From contig NW_006920412.1 in assembly GCF_000344685.1 (NCBI RefSeq), forward strand, positions 548,713 to 612,712: DNA of 64,000 nucleotides. The letters are read 5' to 3'. Shown in pieces: positions 56,254 to 64,000 of the stretch. The position numbers and the translations under genes are program-made. A model generated the notes under the pieces. That model saw only the letters and a list, made by a program, of their open reading frames with translations, was not told the DNA's origin and made no database searches. The stretch's first letter is position 1, and every line of letters begins with the position of its first letter. The DNA is from Gloeophyllum trabeum ATCC 11539. Lineage: Eukaryota > Basidiomycota > Agaricomycetes > Gloeophyllales > Gloeophyllaceae.

Positions 56254-59200
56254 TCAAGGCTTCTCAAGGTCGTCGACGTCCATGATGGCGTAACCCTTGG
56301 ATCCACTATCGTCGCCTAGGGGCCAACTGTACACAGTACAACTGAGGAAAGAGGTTTCCGGTTCAATACGCACGTTCTCCTCAATGCCACTATGCACTTC
56401 AAAGAGATTCCCCAAGAAAGGTCGGAGGCGGCTCTGGAAATCTTCCAGAATACCCTCATCGTCGCACGGGTCTGCGGGCTGGAAGTCCTTCCACAAGGTG
56501 CACTATAATGCGCTGAAGTCAGATCATTCAAGCTTAACGCGCTCATCGGAGTACACACGTCAGGATCACAAGCTGATACATCCAGCTCTGTTCCTTCTGG
56601 ATCTTGCAGTCGGAAGAAGAGGCGAACAAAACAGCAGACAGGGTCGTCAACGCCGTCATCTTCGCATTCTAGACATCCCTTCCTATTTGCGGGGAGACTT
56701 AAATAGCGGTCAGTGCAACATCCCGTACAGAAGATCGAACGGACTTGCTTCCTCTTGCATCGCGTGCACCTTAGAAAGAAACACTCAGGTAACGTAAGCG
56801 GGAAGAAATCGACGATCCGGGCGAAGACCTTCCACTTCTTTGGAGAATCGGTACTTGTACGAATTTCTTCTAGAGTAGAGTAGCCCTTGCGGCGTAAATC
56901 TGTAGTCTGGATGGTTACACTTCCCGATACATCCTTGCCACTCCGTTCGTCTGTATTCGTCGGGGGACGCCGATCTTCGCTATTTGCTTTAACTGTCTGC
57001 ATCCAAGGAAGTTGGTTCTTCTGATTTTGCCATGCTTGTTTACGCCTAACGAAGCATAAGTTACTCCGGAAGCTGGTAATACAGTATCCTTACCCGAGCA
57101 GCGCCTGCAACTGAGGATTGTCGGTTCGATCAGCTCTCAGCTTGAAGAAATGTCTTCCCTCTCCTCCGATACGACCCTGAAAACCGTCTTCGCTTGACCG
57201 TCTCTTGACCTGGAGGCTCCGGATGTTATAGTAACATCCAACCTCGAGTGCCTTAGCGTCCTCTGCTTGTTTTCCATAGAGTCGAATGAGAAGTACGCAG
57301 TTCTCTAAGCCTTCAACCCAAGAAGCGTCCTGAAGCGGCAGGGAGTTGTTCGAGGTATAATCTGTCACATAGAGGTATGAGGGATCGCCCTTATGTACAA
57401 CGTGTAAAACCTGCAGATGGGACTCAGTCTTTATCCTTGGGCGTCAGACTAGTCAAGCCTTACCTCGACAGTACAATCAATAAATCTGTCCCTCTGTATC
57501 TCTTCGATAAGAGTATGTTCGAAGTCAGACTTGGAAGCATTCTTATCCTCCCACTCTTTCTTCCTCCTATGCATAGTGAGATTATGTAGTGGCCAATGGT
57601 CCAAGACCACTTACCGAAGAAGAGCCTGCAGATGCGGGTGTTCTTTCGCTGCCTCGTCCTCCGCATGCAATTTGACGCATTTGACATTGTTGGCTTTGCC
57701 TTCATAGTATCCACTTGACCCGGAGCGGAACTTAATATTCCCAAGCGAGTAGTATTCGCCTGCCTGCATATTCTTGCACAATTCCTTGGCGGCATCCCAT
57801 ATCTCGATCTTGAGGACGTACTCTGCGAACTCAGCACGGCACCAAGCGGTGTTGAAGGGCATAGGAGCGGCATTCTTCGTGTAGTCTGTCACGTAGAGAC
57901 TATGTGGACCGTCATTGTCGCTCAGATACAAGAAGACAATCTGCATAGTAAGATAAGTATCGGAGAACAATCAGGGAATATTTCGGATGAGCGTATTATC
58001 ACCTCAACGGTGCAATTGAAGAAACCTGCAGGTTCCATATCCGGTCTGCACTCGCAGATGAGTCTGTGTTGTTTCCCCTGGCCACCCGAACACCTCGGCG
58101 GCGCTGAGATGTGGTGGATGGTCCCCAGTTGCTTCAACCGCTCTTTCTGCAGCGCCTGCCACCAGTCCGCCAGCCTGATGCAGTACTGCAATTCGTCCTC
58201 TTCCGGCTCCCAGAAGGGGCTAAAGTCAGCGCCGAAACCGCCGTCGAGCGCGGCCGCTCGAGGCGCGGAGCCGAGTTCGCCATGGTGTGTTCGGCCTAGA
58301 GAGGGTGAGTAGATAGCCCAGCGAAGCTTATCATGGTAGCCGGTGCCTGTTACATTGCCTTGCCATATGCATCTCTATCGTACGCGGACAAAAGCGTAGA
58401 ATAAGGGTCAGAACAAGCCGGCACTTGATATGATGCAGTAGGAAAGAGAGGTACGCACTTTTACCTTTCTCAGGACAACAACATCTCCACGCTGTGGCCG
58501 AGGAAGCCATTCTTGATATTTCTGAGTGAAACAATTGATCTTGAATCCATCCTTTTCACCGAAACCATATCCACTTTCATGTTCAAAGTTGGATGGGTCG
58601 ATAAGGCTTATGCAGATCATCCAATCTTATAGAATGGAGGGTCGTCAGCGGCACCGATGCAGGTCGAGAAAACATACTCACCACCGCCTCCCTTCCTCTC
58701 TGGATTGGAGGCGTAGGTGACAACGGCTATGGTGCTGAACTCGTAATGTGAACGTGCCATGGCCAAAGGGATATAGTAGTCCTATGTGACGCCAGACCAT
58801 ACAGTTCAGCATTTGCCTCGCAGTTCTGAGGCATTCGTGTGCACGCACTGTAGATGCTCGTAAGCCAGCTTTGAGTTCCAGTGCAGGATCCTCGGTCTTC
58901 GCAGGTGCAAATACAACTGGAGACGGCCGGGATGCCTCCGCCTTAGGTACAACAGCAGCTGGTTGCGGCGTCTCTTGGACGGAAGGCGCTACGGGCAGGA
59001 TAAGAGGATCAGCAACAGTATGCATTTCCGGCGTGCCTGGCGCTTCGGACGCTTGCTGCCCTTTAAGAGCCTGTTTCTCCCGTCTGATGCGAGCGCGTTT
59101 CTCCTTTTTCGTCTCAGTCCGAGTTTCCTCTGTAAAATCTTTGGGGACATCTTGGACTTCCGGGGCGACAGACGCTTTCAGGGAGCGCTGAGCTGTTGGA

Positions 59201-60064
59201 TGACGCATTGGCATGTGGTACATGTCCATTTGAGTCCCCTCTATAGTCTCACAAGGCGTGGTAGCTGCAGGCACCGGCTCTTCTCCGACAGTAGGTGGTA
59301 CATTCTTTGCGCTGTTATTCGCAGATTCCGGTATCAGTGATTTGAGTTCTGGCTCCAGCGGGACGGAAAGGACAAGAGAATTATTGTCCATCGCAGCATC
59401 AGGAAGGGCGTGCGTCGCGGGAGGCCCTTCGACACCTTCATATGAGGGTGAGATTTTCTCCTTTTCTTCGTTAGTGAATTTGGATCGTTTTCTAAGTCCT
59501 TTGATTGGAGTTGAGAACCAATCATCGGGATCTGGCGAGGCTCTCTCTTGACTCGGCCTCTGAATAGCTTGGCGCCTCCAAAATCAGTCTGGACAGGTCA
59601 ACTGTATGATACGCATACTCACCGTTCCATGAATTGATGATTCGTCCGTTCTCTGCGGGCTTCTTACTTCTGGTCAGGTATTTTAAGGCGATACCTTCGT
59701 TGTAGACAAGATACAAGATTCCTGCAGACTTCGTCTTTTCTATAGACGCTCCTTCCAAGCTGACTTCCAGCACGTCGCCAATGTCGAAACCGAATGAATC
59801 CCACAGCTCGGCGCAGGGTCCATTCAACTGTATCTCCACTGCTATACCATTTCCATAGTCCTTCGAGAGCCTGATACGACGAGTCGAGGCCCATCGCATC
59901 ACAACGCAGCCCTGTATGTAGTTGGGAGATTTCGCCTCTGCTTCGCCGTTTTGGACATTCCCCGCGGTGACTAGGTGAGAAGGGTCGAATAAGTCTGTAC
60001 CGTCAGAGTCGGAAACGTCGTCCAGCCTGCGCCGTTTTGCGGCTCTCTCGCTCTCACGTTCCAT
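56254..60064 (-). CDS. POT1: POT1-like telomere single-strand-binding protein
   Basis: Pot1 binds the single-stranded telomeric overhang in the shelterin complex. The gene has many exons; I did not fix every boundary. Order of segments: an N-terminal fold near 60000-59600 (GNGIAVEIQLNGPCAELWDS), a long charged linker (59500-58850), a fold near 58620-58450 (MICISLIDPSNFEHESGYGF), an OB fold with SLYVTDYTKNAAP and IEIWDAAKEL (57900-57620), and a similar OB fold with DYTSNNSLPLQDASWVEG (57370-57090). The repeated VTDYT motif is typical of the Telo_bind/POT1 OB fold. The C-terminal part (57000-56254) has a cysteine cluster (CTRCKR, CTGCC, GCLEC) like the zinc-bearing third OB fold of POT1. It is larger than yeast or human POT1. 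The start at 60064 is supported by the basic MERESERAAKRRRL N-terminus. Confidence 0.82.
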
Positions 60065-60310
60065 GACTAGTGTCGAGCTCTTCAGGGGACGAGTAAGGTG
60101 GATGTGGGAAGACTGCCTCGTTGGAATGCGGCGGTGGCGGAAGGCCGGAGGCAACAGAGATGCAGGACGCGCCAGTAACGACGACACGTGATCTGTGACT
60201 CGTGATGGTACGCGTCCTCTACTGTAACTCCGCATTTACTGTCACTGGCACTGACATCGCAAGTCTTAGGACCATCTTGCAACAGGTCGCAAAGCCGGAA
60301 GCCCGGCGAC
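60065..60310. promoter_or_regulatory. Divergent promoter of POT1 and the 60311 frame
   Basis: ACGCG cores occur at 60167-60171 and 60210-60215 (the latter a full ACGCGT), 103 and 146 nt before the POT1 start. CACGTG lies at 60185-60190. These would fit MBF control of POT1, by inference only. Confidence 0.4.
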
Positions 60311-61519
60311 ATGGAATCCTTGCTGTCTCTATGGAACTCGGATGTTCTCGTCTCTCAAATGCTAGCTGCGTACCGAGACTGGCATTCGGAGGTGTCTTCT
60401 GCCACATTTTCGAACCCGAATAACCTGTTTCTGACCACGGTCGTCCTGCTGGTGTCTACGTTGTCTGTAATGGCTTTCTCTTCTCCCTGCTTCAGACGCA
60501 GCTCAAGAAAGGCGGGAAAAACGAAAGACTATCGCTCCTCGCAGCGTGCTTTGCTTCACCTCATCTGCCCGGCAAGAGGATCGATCTGGCCCACCTCGTA
60601 CGTGGCTCTCGTCAAGCGATCTCGAGGAGCAGTGGTTGTTATACCTGTGGAAACTCTTATGCGAGATGTTATTTCTGGAGTCGTTGAGTTCAGAAACATA
60701 CACAAAGATCTCCCGGGTCTCCTAAACAGCTCGAATCGTGTAATGGAGCTCCATGTCGGCATGGGTCTCCGATCGAGCGTTATGCGGTGGCTATTTGTAT
60801 CTCAGATGCCACACATTGCTTACCAGGTCAGAGACACTGTTGGATGAGCTGTATGCGAGCCCACTCATGGAATTTTAGGCGGCTCCTCTGGCAGGTGTGT
60901 ATATATGCACCACAACCGCACGTGTCTGATTGCTGGGAGGTGCATAGCTCGACTTCCCGAGCGTGATCGTCTCCCTTCCTCGCTGTTCCGCTCCGGCCCA
61001 GTTGATTTCGAGTTGACTCTTGACGCTGTACCGTCTGCGCACCTTGAGTCTTTCATCCGCACTCTACAGGCCGTTTGTGCCAGGGACAAGACGGTGATCA
61101 TACATTTCACGACGCTAGGACATTTGATCCGGCTCTGGAGCAAGGAGTTTGTCTTAACTGCTTTGCCTTTTCTCCCACGGCGGTATCCAGGACGGTCGAC
61201 CAAGGACGTTAAACCAAGTATATGCCCTCCGCAACCATCCTCGCTATGCCTTTCAACCCCTATGCATCAAATCATCGAACATCTCACTTCTGGGAACTCA
61301 CCTTTCTGTGTCGCCTCTCTGACCGACATTTCAGCTGATTACTCTGACCGGCTCAACGCTCACTCCCGGGATATAGAAACTAATGCAGGCTTAAGGGAGC
61401 TAGACATTGGCAGTCTGGGATTGGAAGAGCTAAGACAGGAACAGTTGATGCTTTCTTGGCAGTCTGGCTTGTATGCTGGAAAGTACCTCAGTCGATGGGT
61501 CGTGGTCTTAAAGAAGTAG
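60311..61519 (+). CDS. Uncertain gene, function unknown
   Basis: A gene is likely here but I cannot settle its structure or family. A frame opens with MESLLSLWNSDVLVSQMLA, and a likely intron (donor about 60452, acceptor about 60495) would join it to TQLKKGGKNERLSLLAA and RIDLAHLV. A different frame runs from 60905 to a stop at 61519 and ends with a well-formed segment, LRQEQLMLSWQSGLYAGKYL and SRWVVVLKK. The join between the two halves is not solved. No signal peptide, membrane span or known motif is visible. The divergent placement beside POT1 hints at a chromosomal role, but this is weak. The start and end are provisional. Confidence 0.3.
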
Positions 61520-61952
61520 TGCATGTGTTTTCTAACAGTTTACGATGTTCGCTAATCACTGTGCCATCCGTCTCCTGTAACCTGTGTTCTGTACATCGCT
61601 CCCGGCATTGCGTATCTACTAGTGCAGAAACTGCAACCAGTCAGTGCTTAGCGCTTCTTGCTTAGGTCCCAGCGGGTGTGTTAATTAACCAGTCCCCGGC
61701 CAAGATTCAGCCGAGATCAACTCGTGATTACGTACGCGATCGGGCCCGTCTTGAGCTTGATCGGGTGAACGCGCGACGCGATTGTGGCGCTGAACTCACA
61801 GCATCAACTAACTGTTCCGTGAGCTTTGGTGGCTATTACCGACTGCTTCAACTCGATAATCCTCTGAGTTTCTACGTCGCGCTTGTAGGCTGTCACTGTG
61901 CCTTGACGAGGCGAATCACCGTTCACTCGGGTATCGTAATCGAAGTTCGAGG
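61520..61952. other. Intergenic before copy 2 of the unknown family
   Basis: Likely 3' flank of the uncertain gene and promoter of the next gene. I see no element I can name. Confidence 0.45.
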
Positions 61953-64000
61953 ATGAATTTCTGGCAAAATGCAGATTATGTGACCCTGCACACTATCGGC
62001 CCAAACGATCGTAGCTGGCCTGAGCCAGTCCGTAGTCTGAGTGACCGGCTGGAAGAACCCCTTCCCCGGTGGGTGTACCAGGTACGACCTATCATAGTCG
62101 TTGTCCAACAGAATACTCACTCTAGCCAATGCAGGGACCACATCCTTGCGTAGCTCCCTTCGCACGAAGTCTCTCTGCTGAACTGCTTCAGAGACGCTCT
62201 CTTCTCTCTGGCACCACCGACTCTGAATGCTATGACGCTCCCGACGATGATCTTTCGCGTCTGTTTGACGCTGCCATTTCTGCGACGGCAACGGCGAGGT
62301 CCCTGCTGCTGGCAGAATCTGAGAGACCCTGCGCGTCCAACTCTAAAGAATTTCTGCTGGCGGGTCTGGTTTCCCACGTTGTCACTCTAACTGCCCCTCA
62401 GGCTTTGGTACTGTATGACTGCTTGCTAGCTCCGCTATTTGGGGCCATTGCTGACCGTATTACCTTTTGCCAGGGAACGTCCATCGTTTGTGCTCCCTCG
62501 ACATCCAAAAACGCTCTGGAATCCTCTACGAAAATACATGAAGACTACGTCGACCGCTACCCTACTGGTTGGGTGTATCCCCGAGGGCTTCCGTGCCCGA
62601 CTGGGAGAAGGCGAAGAAGGCGAGACCACCACTAGCGGCGTCGACGAGAGTCCATGCGACTTGAGGGAATACCCACCACGTCGAATGACAATGGAGGAGT
62701 TTATCAATGGAAGATACTACGACGACGAGTCGGAATCGGACTCTTCTGACGGTGGCTCCGGCGACAAGACAAGCTGTGTGCCGGATGAGGCTCCAATGAA
62801 TGACTCAGACGAGAAGGACGAAGATCCCTTTTTGGCCCTCCATATGCTCGCTACTCCTTCGCCCTGGGACACACCAGTAATCCCTGCGATCTGTATGGCC
62901 GGACCAGGGGAAATATACGCCCTCATGGCGAGCACACTTTACCAGCGCCGCGTGTGGCGTGTTCAAGAACCCTTGATTGGCCTCATGTTTCCTCCCACCG
63001 GGACCGCCGCGCAACTCATCTTCGGATGGCTAGAAGATGATGAATCCATCGAAGACGCTCTGGTTCGCTATTGTTTTCCTTATAAGGGTTTCCAGCTGAT
63101 GTACTGCTAAAATAGCCGAGCGTGCATCTTGCATTTCAGGATGCCACGCTCAACGCTTCGGCCCAGACGGTATTTGATATCTGTGATCCAGGCTCGACCC
63201 TCAAGTTATGCCTGCTTTTGTCGAATCTCACTCGGACCTACATCGACCATTTACGGCAGACGGCGTCTGATAGCCTGGATGGTGTCCTTGAAGGGGCAAA
63301 GAAGGGGCATTCACTACGCTGGCGATTGGATCTGACGCGCGACGAGTCAGAAGACGATGGTTGGCGCTCAACAGAAGGAAGGATCACAGCGTGGGCACGC
63401 GAAGTCGCAATCCTCATGCAGGTACCCAAAAATGCGTAAGCCATTATGATATATATCCTCGTGATAGAAACTGATTTGTTCCATTCCACAACTTTACTGT
63501 TAACTCGCGGTGGCGTCACTCGTCACCCTTCATATCTTATAACGGTTCGGCGTCTCTGCTTTCCGCAGGTCGACTGCATCGTCCAACATGTCGGGAGCAA
63601 AACGTCCCGCTGCATCCAAGTAAGCAGACATGGGTTCCTAGTGCAGCACGACACTTAATCAGTCTATGAAATAACCCAGGCCTTCTTCTGTCCCGTACGT
63701 ACCGGCTCTGCCGAGCATCAATCGGCTCCTAACTTTCCCGCAGCTCCTTGATAGTGTCTGAGGATGACTCGACGAAATCGAAAGCTGGGACGGGGCCCAA
63801 AGCTGGGACGGGACCGACAGCTGCACCCGCATCTGCCGCGGAGACTGGCAAGAAGCGTCTCTCCTGTTCAGAGTGAGTGAAGGAGTTGCGTCGCTGGTTT
63901 CGTTGCTAATATTGCTTTAGGTTTGCCGCTAGGGGCAGCGACCACGACGCCGAAGACGCCCGAACATTGCTATGGTTAGCGGATCGGCTTGCGCTTTGCA
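61953..64000 (+). CDS. Large protein of unknown family, copy 2 (cut by window end)
   Basis: This is a paralogue of the gene at 8920-12676, read from the start codon through the eighth exon and then cut by the window edge. Exons are 61953-62081, 62135-62412, 62474-63062, 63116-63435, 63569-63619, 63680-63694, 63744-63872 and 63921 onward. Exon 1 is 129 nt in both copies, the phases of the introns agree one by one, and both genes have a tiny sixth exon (15 nt here, 18 nt there). The protein starts MNFWQNADYVTLHTI and has the conserved block DTPVIPAICMAGPGEIYAL, a LIFGWLEDD motif and DICDPGSTLKLCLLL. A DSDSS-type acidic linker is specific to this copy. KKRLSCSEFAARGSD is the last segment before the edge. 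Function is unknown. Confidence 0.75.

Noticed and set aside
1..64000. CRISPR arrays, rRNA genes, retrotransposon polyproteins, biosynthetic cluster
   Set aside because: I saw no regularly spaced repeats, no rRNA-like sequence, no reverse transcriptase or integrase motifs, and no polyketide or peptide synthetase; the lone O-methyltransferase does not make a cluster.

Overview
The window is nuclear DNA of a filamentous basidiomycete, most likely an Agaricomycete (the order, perhaps Polyporales, is inference). Genes are dense, on both strands, and cut by many short GT-AG introns of about 45-75 nt. Single-copy housekeeping genes are mixed with fast-evolving families of F-box and hypothetical proteins. 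Exon coordinates below were worked out by hand from splice sites, reading phase and, for one family, comparison of two copies inside the window. Lengths given are for those models.

Layout. 1-4381 holds no gene I can support. 4382-5609 is a Pcl/Pho80-type cyclin. 5610-8919 is gene-poor and contains a 641-bp element with terminal inverted repeats enclosing tRNA-like Pol III boxes, plus a dead fragment of an O-methyltransferase gene. 8920-21000 is an accessory block: a 1060-residue protein of unknown family, an intact O-methyltransferase, two convergent F-box genes with a decayed third copy between them, and a type II membrane protein. From 21 to 60 kb the genes are mostly conserved: CTF18, a kinase with two SAP domains and an unusual active site, an ARO8-type aminotransferase, a DUF1330-like protein, ATG9, LEU4 with a duplicated regulatory region, glutamyl-tRNA synthetase, a kexin protease, MCM7, a DNMT1-type cytosine methyltransferase, an MTH1187/Ecm15-like protein with a 5-nt exon, an Irs4/Tax4-like EH-domain protein, a HYPK-like protein and POT1. 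An uncertain gene follows at 60.3-61.5 kb. The window ends inside a second copy of the unknown family first seen at 8.9-12.7 kb.

How the genes relate. Chromosome replication and end protection are well represented (MCM7, CTF18, DNMT1, POT1). MCM7 and DNMT1 are head-to-head across 164 bp, and CTF18 and POT1 also start from divergent promoters. These upstream regions carry ACGCG cores like those bound by MBF, which would suit S-phase expression. The same core also occurs upstream of ATG9, so it is not specific. LEU4 and GUS1 share a divergent promoter with a TGACTC site and a CACGTG box.

Best leads: a kinase whose ATP-binding lysine appears moved into the glycine-rich loop, as in WNK kinases; the tandem LEU4 regulatory domain; the unknown two-copy family with a conserved 15-18 nt exon; the inverted-repeat element with an internal Pol III module; and the compositional mosaic of the DNMT1 gene.
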